Positions 43,481 to 53,100 of a stretch of DNA of 64,000 nt are shown here, piece by piece (the first letter of the stretch is position 1; each line of letters begins with the position of its first letter). A program made the position numbers and the translations under genes. Under the pieces are notes generated by a model, which was not told where the DNA came from, searched no databases, and saw only the letters and a list, made by a program, of their open reading frames with translations. Source of the stretch: Verrucomicrobiaceae bacterium. Its GTDB lineage: Bacteria; Verrucomicrobiota; Verrucomicrobiia; Verrucomicrobiales; Verrucomicrobiaceae. The stretch covers positions 868,001-932,000 of the forward strand of contig JADJPW010000002.1 of the NCBI GenBank assembly GCA_016713035.1, in the 5' to 3' direction.

Positions 43481-44070
43481 GTGACTACCTCCATCTGTAT
43501 CAGGAAATATTCCCGTTCATCCTGCCAGTCGTGCTCCTCAGCATGGTGATGGGCATGGTGCTGGCATCGCTCATGCGGAGAATGGGGCGGGCGCATGCTC
43601 CGCTGGCACCCGTAGAGAGTATAGCACCGCAGGCTGCACTGGAGAGTCCCGCCAATGAGGGCACCACGGCCAGCCCTGCGGAGGTGGGGTCATCGGCACT
43701 CCCGCTGGGCTCCGCCCTCAGTGAGGAGCAAGTGAGAGCGAGTGATCCCTATTTAGCACTCAGTAGCGAGTACAAAGCCCTCAGCAGCCAACAGCGCCGC
43801 CTCGCCCGCGAGTGCGAGGAGTGGAAAGCTCGCCACGATGCCATCGAGGCGGCACTAGAGCCGATGCGTAACGAAGTCGGTGCCTGCAATGCCCAAATCC
43901 TGATGCTGCTCGAAAAACAGCGCCAGACCACCGAAGCAGCTGCTCGGAGTGCCGAACATATCCGAAACCTAGAAACAGAACTGGCCGCCGCGACGGGCAA
44001 ACAGGCACCATTCACCGGCACTCGTGCAAATGCGGACTCAGAGGCCCTGCCGCTTACGGCTCCAGTTTAG
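43477..44070 (+). CDS. Membrane-anchored coiled-coil protein, partner of the BON-like protein
   Basis: A 197-residue protein with one transmembrane helix (about 12-33, IFPFILPVVLLSMVMGMVLA), a basic stop-transfer RRMGR, a low-complexity Ala/Pro/Ser linker, and a coiled coil (about 90-170) rich in Glu, Gln and Arg. It overlaps the preceding gene by ATGA. No family is recognised. The layout (anchor plus long linker plus coiled coil) suggests bridging or scaffolding. Confidence 0.65.
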   Translation: MSDYLHLYQEIFPFILPVVLLSMVMGMVLASLMRRMGRAHAPLAPVESIAPQAALESPANEGTTASPAEVGSSALPLGSALSEEQVRASDPYLALSSEYKALSSQQRRLARECEEWKARHDAIEAALEPMRNEVGACNAQILMLLEKQRQTTEAAARSAEHIRNLETELAAATGKQAPFTGTRANADSEALPLTAPV

Positions 44071-44203
44071 GCCTTGTGCATCTTCCGGAGCCCCAGATGG
44101 TTTTTAACAAAGGGCTGCCTGGGGTGAAATTGCCAAAACCTTTCGCAGACTTGATAAAAAAGCGGGTTTAAGCCGTAGGTGTCGCAAACCAATCTCCAAT
44201 ACC

Positions 44204-47023
44204 ATGAAAAGCTCCTTGTGCGCCCCGCTACACGCACTTCTCAAAACCGCCTACTTTGTCCTGCCATTCGCTACGGCCTCTGCCGTCGATTTCGTGAGGG
44301 ACATTCAGCCGATTTTTGAGACGAAGTGCCTCGAATGCCACAATCCGAAAAAAGTGAAGGGCGAGTTGCTCATGGACACTGCCGCCAATCTCCTCAAGGG
44401 CGGTGAGAGCGGCGCAGGCCTCATCGTGGGCCAACCGGATCAAAGTGAGATCGTCAAGCGCATGGTGCTCCCACATGATCATGATGACATCATGCCGCCA
44501 AAGGGTGGACCGCTGCCTGAGGCGCAGATCGCGCTCATTCGTCAATGGGTGGCTGAAGGAGCCATCTGGCCCCAAAACGTAGCGATCCGCTACAAATCAC
44601 CCGAAGAGGTCAAAGCGCTCGCCCAGCTCCAGGCCAAGCTCCCTGCGCTCAAGCAGATCGACATCCTGCCTGGTGCCTTTTCGCTCGAAACGAAGCGTGA
44701 CAGCCACCGCGTCGTCGTACTGGCCACCTTTAATGACGCCACGACAAAGGATGTCACATCCCTCTGTGACCTCAAAGTGGCCGATAGCAAAATCGCCGCA
44801 CTCGAAGACCTGCGCCTGAAGCCTGTAGCCGATGCTGGCACGACAGAAATCTCCGCCAGCCTCGGTGGACAGACGGTGAAAGCCACCGTGGCCGTCAAAG
44901 GTGGCCAGCAGGACCGTCCCGTGTCCTTCCGCCTCGATTGCATGCCCGTTTTCATGCGCGGTGGTTGTAATCAGGGCGGCTGCCATGGTGCCGCACGCGG
45001 CAAGGATGGCTTCCGCACCTCTCTCTTCGGCATGGACCCAGCAGGGGACTTCATCCGCATCACTCGCGAGATGCCAGGCCGGCGCATCAATCTGGCCATC
45101 CCAGAGGAAAGCGCCCTCATCGAAAAATCCGTCGGTGCCGTGCCTCACTCTGGCAACCAGTGCTTTGAGCCAGACTCCGTCTATAACAAAACCCTCATCG
45201 AATGGATCAGCAACGGAGCCCAGGATGATAAGCCCGACGTCGCCAAGTGCACCGGTATCGAGATTTTCCCGAAGCAGTTCGTCATGGAGGGCAAAGCCGC
45301 CACCCAGCAGATCACCGTCCGTGCCACCTACTCCGACGGCACCGATCGCGATGTGACGAATCTCGCACTCTTCATGTCGAACAATGACCCCACCGCCGCC
45401 ATCGACAAAAGCGGCCTCGTCACCTCCGGTGACCGCGGTGAGGCCTTCATGCTCGCCCGCTTCGATGTGTACTCCATCGTTTCCCAAGTGCTCGTCATCC
45501 CAGAGAAGCTCACCTACGATCGCCCGCAGCTCGCCGAGAGCAGCTACATCGACAAGCACGTCAATGAAAAGCTCCATAAGCTGCGCATCATCCCCAGCGG
45601 CCTCTGCACGGATGAGGAATTCGTCCGCCGTGCGCATATCGACATCGCAGGCATCTACCCAGATGCCGAATCGGTGCGCAAGTTCATCACCGACAAGAAT
45701 CCGAACAAACGTGCCGCCATGGTGGACACCCTGCTCGATCGCAAAGAATTCACCGAGATGTGGGTGATGAAATTCGCCGAGCTGCTGCAAATCCGCTCCT
45801 CCATCAACAACAACCAGCCTCCCTTCTACAAAAACGCACTGCTCTACTACAATTGGCTCAGCGACAAAATCGGCCGCAATGTGCCGCTCAATGAAATCGT
45901 CATCGAGCTCCTCGGCTCCAGCGGCGGCACCGTGAGCAATCCGCCCGTGAATTTTTACCAGACCGAGCTCGATCAGCTCAAGCTCACCGAAAACGTCGCC
46001 CAGGTCTTCATGGGAATGCGCATGCAGTGCGCCCAGTGCCACAACCACCCCTTCGACCGCTGGACCATGGATGACTACTACGGCTTCAAGGCCTTCTTCA
46101 GCCAGATCGGCCGCAAGCAGACCGATGACCCGCAGGAAGTCATCGTGTACAACTCCAAAGGCGGCGAATCACGTCACTTCCTCACCAATGCCGTCATGAA
46201 GCCGAAATTCCTCGGTGGAGAGACCCCAGAGCTCAAACCCGGCGAAGACCGCCGCAAAGTGCTCGCCGAGTGGCTCGCCTCTCCGCGCAATCCGTTCTTC
46301 GCCCGCAACATCTCCAACCTCATCTGGGCACACTTCACCGGCACCGGCATCGTCGAGCCCGTCGATGACGTCCGCGTGAGTAATCCACCCTCCAATCCAG
46401 AACTGCTCACTGCCCTGGCGGATAAATTCACCGAGTACAAATACGACTTCCGTAAACTCGTGCGCGACATCTGCACCTCCGCCACCTACCAGCGCAGCAC
46501 TCACGTCAATACCACCAATGAAGGAGATAAACTCAATTTCTCCCACGCCAAAGTCCGCCGTGTCCGTGCAGAAGTGCTCCTCGATGCAATCTCCGCCATC
46601 ACCGAGACACCGAATAAATTCCAGGGCCTGCCGCTCGGAGCCCGCGCCGTCCAGATCGCAGATGGAGCCACCAGCACCTACTTCCTCACCACCTTTGGCC
46701 GTGCGAAGCGCGAGTCCGTCTGCTCCTGTGAAGTCAAAATGGAGCCCACTCTCTCCCAGGCCCTCCATCTCATGAACGGCGATGCCGTCAACGACCGCAT
46801 CAAGCAAGGCCGCGTCGTCGCGAAGATGATCACCGACAAGAAAACCGACCGCGAAATCGCCGAGGACCTCTTCCTCCGCGTCTTTGGCCGCATGCCGAAT
46901 GACAAAGAATGGGGCACCCTGCAGCAGGCCATCTCAGCCGATGCCGGAGCAGCCCGCCAATCCGTCTTTGAAGACCTCTTCTGGGCACTGATGAACTCCA
47001 AAGAGTTCTTCTTTAACCACTAA
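44204..47023 (+). CDS. PSD1-type protein with haem motifs (PSCyt1, Big_2, DUF1549, DUF1553)
   Basis: A 939-residue exported protein with a signal peptide ending near residue 27. The order is: PSCyt1-like cytochrome c domain (CLECH, about 30-125), a beta domain with the CNQGGCHG motif, a bacterial Ig-like (Big_2) domain (about 350-430: TVRATYSDGTDRDVTNLALF), DUF1549 (about 445-650, with CAQCHNHPFDRW) and DUF1553 (about 685-930). This family is abundant in Planctomycetes and Verrucomicrobiota; redox or sugar-related extracellular roles are suspected but unproven. The DUF1501 gene that usually follows is absent here: the next gene is pdxA. Confidence 0.9.
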   Translation: MKSSLCAPLHALLKTAYFVLPFATASAVDFVRDIQPIFETKCLECHNPKKVKGELLMDTAANLLKGGESGAGLIVGQPDQSEIVKRMVLPHDHDDIMPPKGGPLPEAQIALIRQWVAEGAIWPQNVAIRYKSPEEVKALAQLQAKLPALKQIDILPGAFSLETKRDSHRVVVLATFNDATTKDVTSLCDLKVADSKIAALEDLRLKPVADAGTTEISASLGGQTVKATVAVKGGQQDRPVSFRLDCMPVFMRGGCNQGGCHGAARGKDGFRTSLFGMDPAGDFIRITREMPGRRINLAIPEESALIEKSVGAVPHSGNQCFEPDSVYNKTLIEWISNGAQDDKPDVAKCTGIEIFPKQFVMEGKAATQQITVRATYSDGTDRDVTNLALFMSNNDPTAAIDKSGLVTSGDRGEAFMLARFDVYSIVSQVLVIPEKLTYDRPQLAESSYIDKHVNEKLHKLRIIPSGLCTDEEFVRRAHIDIAGIYPDAESVRKFITDKNPNKRAAMVDTLLDRKEFTEMWVMKFAELLQIRSSINNNQPPFYKNALLYYNWLSDKIGRNVPLNEIVIELLGSSGGTVSNPPVNFYQTELDQLKLTENVAQVFMGMRMQCAQCHNHPFDRWTMDDYYGFKAFFSQIGRKQTDDPQEVIVYNSKGGESRHFLTNAVMKPKFLGGETPELKPGEDRRKVLAEWLASPRNPFFARNISNLIWAHFTGTGIVEPVDDVRVSNPPSNPELLTALADKFTEYKYDFRKLVRDICTSATYQRSTHVNTTNEGDKLNFSHAKVRRVRAEVLLDAISAITETPNKFQGLPLGARAVQIADGATSTYFLTTFGRAKRESVCSCEVKMEPTLSQALHLMNGDAVNDRIKQGRVVAKMITDKKTDREIAEDLFLRVFGRMPNDKEWGTLQQAISADAGAARQSVFEDLFWALMNSKEFFFNH

Positions 47024-47089
47024 AAGCCCCACCAGCAGGAAAACGGTGACAGATGGCCGCAGCGGGGGATAACTCTCCCGCGCAACCTC

Positions 47090-48088
47090 ATGTCAAAACC
47101 ACTCATCGCCGTCACCATGGGCGACCCCGCCGGGGTCGGGCCCGAAATCTGCCTGCAACTCCTCGCCAACGAATCCGTCCGCGAAATCGCCACCCCGGTC
47201 ATTTTTGGAGATGCACGCCTCCTCGCCAAATGTGCCCGCCAGACTGGCCTCCCCGCACCCACACGCATCCTCAGTGAAATCGAGTGGCCAGAGCGCTGCA
47301 GCACCCTGGACCAGCCCGCAGTGCTGGATCTCTTTGGCTTTGATGCAGAGGGTTTTGAGCCAGGTGTGATCAGTGCCCGCACAGGAGCCGCAGGATATCG
47401 CTACGTCGAAAAAAGCATCCAAGCCGCCCTCGCAGGCCAAGTTGCCGCCGTAGCCACCGCACCGCTCAATAAAGAAGCCCTGCATGCCGCCGGCATCACC
47501 TACCCCGGCCACACCGAGATGTTTGCAGAGAAAATGGCCGCGCAGCACTCCTGCATGACCTTTTTCTCCCAGGAGATGATATGCAGCCTCGTCACCGTCC
47601 ACATCGGCTATCAGGACGTCGTCCCCGCGCTCACCACCCAGCGCATCCTGGAGGTCATCACACTCACAGAAGCCGCCGTGCGGCGAGTACGTGGCAAAAA
47701 GCCCCGCCTAGCCGTCCTCGGGCTCAATCCCCACGCTGGCGAGCATGGCCTCTTCGGACGTGGGGAGGAGGAAAACATCATCGCCCCCGCCATCGCCGCC
47801 GCACGCAGCCAAGGCATCACCATCGAAGGCCCGCTACCGCCAGACACCGCCTTCATCACCGCACGTCGTCGAGCGACCGATGCCTACATCTGCATGTACC
47901 ACGATCAGGCGCTCATTCCGCTGAAAGCCCTCGCCTTTGACACCGCCGTCAACACCACGTTGGGCCTCCCCGTGCCCCGCACCAGCGTCGATCACGGCAC
48001 CGCCTGCGACATCGCCTGGCAGGGCAAAGCCAGCGGCACCAGCCTCGTCGAAGCCCTCCTCCTCGCCGCCCGCTTGGCACAGCCTTGA
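47090..48088 (+). CDS. pdxA: 4-hydroxythreonine-4-phosphate dehydrogenase
   Basis: A 332-residue PdxA that oxidises 4-phosphohydroxythreonine in vitamin B6 synthesis; its product is condensed by PdxJ (21.9 kb). VTMGDPAGVGPE, the metal site in YPGHTEMF, NPHAGEHGLFGRGEE and DHGTACDIA are family hallmarks. The metal-ligand His residues and length are normal. It is convergent with the ThuA-like gene. Confidence 0.95.
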   Translation: MSKPLIAVTMGDPAGVGPEICLQLLANESVREIATPVIFGDARLLAKCARQTGLPAPTRILSEIEWPERCSTLDQPAVLDLFGFDAEGFEPGVISARTGAAGYRYVEKSIQAALAGQVAAVATAPLNKEALHAAGITYPGHTEMFAEKMAAQHSCMTFFSQEMICSLVTVHIGYQDVVPALTTQRILEVITLTEAAVRRVRGKKPRLAVLGLNPHAGEHGLFGRGEEENIIAPAIAAARSQGITIEGPLPPDTAFITARRRATDAYICMYHDQALIPLKALAFDTAVNTTLGLPVPRTSVDHGTACDIAWQGKASGTSLVEALLLAARLAQP

Positions 48089-48173
48089 GATCACGACCCT
48101 TTACCCTAAGTCGCTGATTTTCTTGGCTTCTTGAGTCGCGGGGAAGCTGCGCACGGAAAGGTGAGGCGTAGCT

Positions 48174-49076
48174 TTATTTTTTCGGCTTCTGGCGCTCTTG
48201 CTTTGGGTGGCCTTCGAGTTGGACGGCGCTGACGGCTTGCTCGGTGGGGAAATCGGTGGGTACGTCTGCGGTGGCTTTCACATCACCGGTGGCGACCCAC
48301 TCGGTGCCGCGCTGGAGGATCTCGTAGAAGCCACGGTCGAGCATGGAGTAGTCTGCGTGGCCGAGGGTGGTGTGGAAGACGCGGCCTTTTTGGTAGTTGA
48401 GGACCATGTTATTCGGCTCTGGGACGGCGGTGAGGTCGCTCATGGAGGCGGAGAGGATTTCGACATTCTGCGCGGGGCCGCGGAGTTTGCTGTAAAGCTC
48501 ATCCTGGGCGTGGAGCCAGCGCTTTGGTAGGCCGCGAGTGATGGGGTGCTCACTGGTCTGGAATTCGACGATGAACTGGTGCTGGGGGCCGTGGGCTCCG
48601 CCATTGCCGGGGCTGGTGTCGCGGAAGAGCTTGCCATCTTTGACGTAGAGCCAGGGGCCGGATTTTTCGTTTCTACCGCCCCAGCCACCGACGCCGATCA
48701 TGTCGTTGTATTCTTTCCATTCGGGGAAGGAATTGTTGGCGGCGTGGACGGAGACGAAGCCACCACCTGCACCGACGTATTTCACGAAGGCGTCACGGAC
48801 GGCTTGGGGCCAGGGCTCGCCGTTGTAGTTGCTGACGACGGCGCGGTAGGCGCTGAAGTCGGGGTTAAAGGATGCCCATGCTTCTGCGGGGGCTCCTTTG
48901 GGCGGTGAGGTGGCGACGGTGACGGTGAAGGCCCCACTGCTCTCCAGGGCATGGCGTAGGACGGGGGTGGTGATGTCCCATTTGTGATTGTTTTGGCCAT
49001 CCACGATGAGGATGCTGAGTTTTTCCGCTGTGAGGGCGGTGCTGGTCAAAAGGAGGAATGTGAGGAGGTGCTTCAT
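48174..49076 (-). CDS. ThuA-like domain protein, exported
   Basis: A 300-residue protein with a signal peptide (ending ALTAE) and a ThuA/class I glutamine-amidotransferase-like fold: LSILIVDGQNNHKWD at the start, GGGFVSVHAANNSF in the middle and HTTLGHADYS near the end. The nucleophilic cysteine of amidotransferases is absent, as in other ThuA proteins. Roles in sugar or trehalose use are inferred for the family. The C-terminal tail is Lys/Gln-rich. It is divergent from trpA. Confidence 0.85.
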   Translation of the reverse strand: MKHLLTFLLLTSTALTAEKLSILIVDGQNNHKWDITTPVLRHALESSGAFTVTVATSPPKGAPAEAWASFNPDFSAYRAVVSNYNGEPWPQAVRDAFVKYVGAGGGFVSVHAANNSFPEWKEYNDMIGVGGWGGRNEKSGPWLYVKDGKLFRDTSPGNGGAHGPQHQFIVEFQTSEHPITRGLPKRWLHAQDELYSKLRGPAQNVEILSASMSDLTAVPEPNNMVLNYQKGRVFHTTLGHADYSMLDRGFYEILQRGTEWVATGDVKATADVPTDFPTEQAVSAVQLEGHPKQERQKPKK

Positions 49077-49208
49077 GGTGCGCTGGGTAGCGTGATAGCA
49101 GCGGAGACGGGGGCGTGGCGAGAAGAAAATGATGCAGGAGGGAGACCTTTTCTTCTACCCAAGCTGGCATTCGACATGGGCGCTTTCGCGTGCTACGCAG
49201 ACTGCCCC

Positions 49209-50021
49209 ATGCCCGCCCCGACCAACCGTATTGATGCCCGTTTTGCTGCCCTTCGTGATGCGAAGAAGAAGGCTTTCGTCGCCTATGTCTGTGCGGGTGA
49301 TCCGACCCTGGATGCCACGATTGACATCGTGCTGGCGCTGGAGCGTGCTGGGGCAGACATCGTGGAGCTGGGAGTGCCTTTTTCGGACCCGCTGGCGGAT
49401 GGCGTGGTGAATCAGATGGCGGCAGATCGTGCTCTGAAGGCCGGTGCATCTACGCCAAAGGTGCTGGAGATGATCCGCACGCTGCGCACTCGCTCCCAGG
49501 TGCCGCTGGTGCTCTTCACCTATCTCAATCCGGTCTATACGTATGGTTATGAGCAGTTCCACCATGATGCCGCTGCGGCTGGGGCGGATGGGGTGCTGGT
49601 GCTGGACTTACCACCGGATGAAGCAGCGCAAAACTCGGAGCTGCGGCCCACACCTGAGCTGCGACATATCCAGCTCATCGCTCCGACGAGCCCTGCGGAG
49701 CGAATCGCCAGCATCGCGAAGTCGGCGGAGGGGTTTGTCTATTATGTGAGCCGCCTTGGCGTGACGGGTGCGCAGGCGGAGATCGCTACCGGAATCGCGG
49801 AGCAGGTGGCGGTCATCCAGGCGGCGACGCAGGTGCCCGTGTGTGTCGGTTTCGGTGTATCCAATCCATCCCAAGCCGCAGAAATCGCGAGCAAGGCGGA
49901 TGGCGTCGTGGTGGGCAGCGCTATCGTGAAGCTGATCGAGCAAAATGGCTCATCGCCTGATTGTGCGGCAAAGCTGGAGGCCTTTGTCAGGCCGCTTGTG
50001 GATGCGGTGAAGGCTCTGTGA
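49209..50021 (+). CDS. trpA: Tryptophan synthase alpha subunit
   Basis: A 270-residue TrpA (ATG 49209, MPAPTNRIDARFAAL). It releases indole from indole-3-glycerol phosphate for TrpB. The catalytic Glu is in DIVELGVPFSDPLADG and Asp in the following FVAYVCAGDP/ELGVPF region; FVYYVSRLGVTGA and VGFGVSNPSQA complete the phosphate site. No other trp genes are in the window, so trpA is separate from trpB here. A signal-peptide-like start is absent. Confidence 0.95.
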   Translation: MPAPTNRIDARFAALRDAKKKAFVAYVCAGDPTLDATIDIVLALERAGADIVELGVPFSDPLADGVVNQMAADRALKAGASTPKVLEMIRTLRTRSQVPLVLFTYLNPVYTYGYEQFHHDAAAAGADGVLVLDLPPDEAAQNSELRPTPELRHIQLIAPTSPAERIASIAKSAEGFVYYVSRLGVTGAQAEIATGIAEQVAVIQAATQVPVCVGFGVSNPSQAAEIASKADGVVVGSAIVKLIEQNGSSPDCAAKLEAFVRPLVDAVKAL

Positions 50022-50123
50022 GTCGGTTTCTCCCCTGGGGGGAGTGATGATGCAACGCCCTGGCGCTGATAATGTCTATTGTGGGGCGATTCCGGTTCCA
50101 GTAGGTTTGGGTCGCTTTGCTGC

Positions 50124-53100
50124 ATGTTTCGTCGCGATACCCGAACTCTGATTTTTTTGCTCCTCGGCCTGGTTTTGGCCGTGGTGGTGATTTGGCACCT
50201 GCGGGGCCCAGAGCGGCAAAATGCCACGAATGATGCATCACAGGGTTCTGTGGCTCCGCAGGCTCAAAAGGCAGCCCCACTTGCCCTGCAGCCGGTTTCG
50301 GCTTCACAAGCGACACAACTGCCTGCCATGTCGGAGCAAACTTTCGCGGATGTACTGGAGGAGGTGGGAGACCTGAGTGTGCCGGGAGCCCGCGAGCGAG
50401 CGGTGGCGCGGATGAAGCTGATCGAGATGAAGAATCGCCAAAGCGCGGTGGCGGAGGCTCTGCGGCGAGGATTGCCGCTGCGCGTGGAGCGGCCTGGTGG
50501 TGTGGTGCAGGAGCTGGCAGGTTTTGAACACGGGCAGCCGGTCTATTTCACCACACACAATGTGAATGCGGCGATTTCTACCGGTGCCAATGTCCTGCGG
50601 AATGCGCCTTATGCACTGACGGGCACGGGGATGACGGTGGGGGTGTGGGACGGTGGTAGCGTGCGGGCGACGCACCAGGAGTTCGCTACCGGATCACGTG
50701 CGGTGGTGAAGGACGGATCGGCCTCGATCGACCACGCGACGCATGTAGGAGGCACCATCGCGGCAGCGGGAGTGAATGCGAATGCAAAAGGCATGGCCCC
50801 CGTGGCCACGGTGGACAGCTACGACTGGAATAGTGACATCACCGAGATGACAGCCCGCGCTGCGGCGGCCCCTGCGCAGTCTGGCATGCTCTACCTCTCG
50901 AATCACAGCTACGGCTACGTCAGTGGGTGGAATTATGTCGGTGGAGCAGGTAGTCCTGCACGCACTTGGGAATGGTATGGTGATGGGACGACAACAGCGG
51001 GCTATGAGTATGATTTTGGCCGCTACAATACCTACTCACGCCAGAGTGATGCGCTGGCCTTTAGCGCACCGTATTACCTGATCTTCCGCAGCGCTGGGAA
51101 TGAGCGTGCTGATAATCCTACGGATGGCACGGCGGTGGCGCTCTCACCCGGTAGCTCTACCGTGGTCAGCTATAGCAGCAGTACGCATCCAGGTGGGGAC
51201 GGGAGCTACCGGGGTGGCTTTGAGAGCATGGCTTTTGATGCGTTGGGGAAAAATGTGATCACTGTGGGCTCCACCTCGGATGCGGTGAGTGGTGGTCTGC
51301 GCAGTGTCGCTGCGGCTACAGTGAGCTATTTCTCCTCCTGGGGACCTACGGATGATGGACGCATCAAGCCGGACATCGTGGCGAACGGGGATCAGCTCCT
51401 TTCCTCCCTAAATGGCAGCGATACGTCGTACGGAATATACAGCGGCACGAGTATGGCCACGCCGAACGCTACGGGCACGGCAGCGCTAATCATCCAGCAG
51501 TATGGCCAGCTCTTTCCAGGCGGCGCGATGCGCAGTAGCACGCTGAAGAGCCTGCTCATCCACACGGCGGATGATCGCGGCAATGCAGGGCCGGATTACA
51601 AATACGGATGGGGCCTAGTCAATGGCGTCGCCGCAGCAGACTTGATCCGCGACCACGCGGCCAATCCGCTGAAGGTGCGTTTGAATGAAGGTGTCATCAC
51701 CAGCACCACGACCACAGTGAACCATGAGTTTGTGTGGGATGGCGTGTCGCCCATCCGTGCCACACTGGCCTGGACGGACCCAGCAGGCACCGCCACCACG
51801 ACCAATGATCTACGCACGCCGCGACTCATCAATAATCTCCAGCTCAAGATCACCGGGCCTGCTGGCAGCGAGCATCTGCCGTATGTGATGCCCTTTGTCG
51901 GCACCTGGACGCAGGCCTCCATGGACCTACCCGCCACGACGGGCGTGAACAATGTGGACAATGTGGAGCAAGTCTATCTCGCAGCACCTCCGGTCGCAGG
52001 CGTCTATCGCTGCGTCGTGACCTACACGGGCACTTTGACGAATAATACTCAGAATTACTCCCTCCTCATCAGCGGCAGTGCGAATGAGCTACCACCACCT
52101 CCTCCGCTCTCCATCACCAGCATCACACCGACGACCGCGCTCCCTGGTGCCGTAACGATGGATCTTGCAGGCGTGAGTTTTAAAACGGGTGCGGTGGTGA
52201 AGCTCCAGCGCAGTGGCCAGAGTGACATCACCGCGACGAGCACCACATGGAACAGCACCACCAGCCTGCGCAGCCAGTTTGACCTCACCGGCGCAGCGGC
52301 AGGCACCTGGAGTGTGCGGGTGACGAATCCAGATAGCGAGACAACCGTGCTCGCAGATGCCTTCACCATCGTCGGAGCACTCTGGAGCGAGAGCTTTGAC
52401 GGTACTCTCAGTGGCTGGACCTCCCAGGCCACCACGGGCAGCAATGCATGGTCTGTCGTCTCCACTGCCAGCCACAGTCCGACGAAGTCCTACTTCGCCC
52501 CAGGTCCTGCTACAAAGACGACATGCAATCTCACCAGCCCGAGCGTGAGCATCCCTGGGAATGCCACGAACATGCAGTTCACCTTCTGGCACAGCTACAA
52601 TCTGCAAAGTGCTCGTGATGGAGGAAAGCTCGAGTTCTCACTCGATGGCGGCGCTTGGTTCGACGTGACCGCTAGTGGCTCAGGCGCAGCATTTGCCAGC
52701 AATGGCTACAACACCACCATGAGCAGCGGCGGCAAGCCCGCAGATCGCAGTGATTTCGCCGGGCTGCCCGCTTGGTCGGGGAATAGCAACGGCTTCATCC
52801 AGACCATCATCAATCTCACCGACACAGCGAAGTACGCTGGGCACAGCCTGCGGGCACGCTGGCGTATCGCTACGAATGTCGGCACCTCCAGCATCGGATG
52901 GTATGTGGATACCATCGCTCTCACAGGGGGTGCGAATCAGACCAATCAAGCCCCCGTCATCACCATCGCAGCAGACACGGCCTCCACGGAGTCCGTCACC
53001 GATCCTGACTCCACCATCTTTGAAATCGTGCGTGGTCAGGATGTGCAAATCAGCGTCACCGCCAGTGACGACGGCGGCGAGAGTGCCCTTATTTATACAT

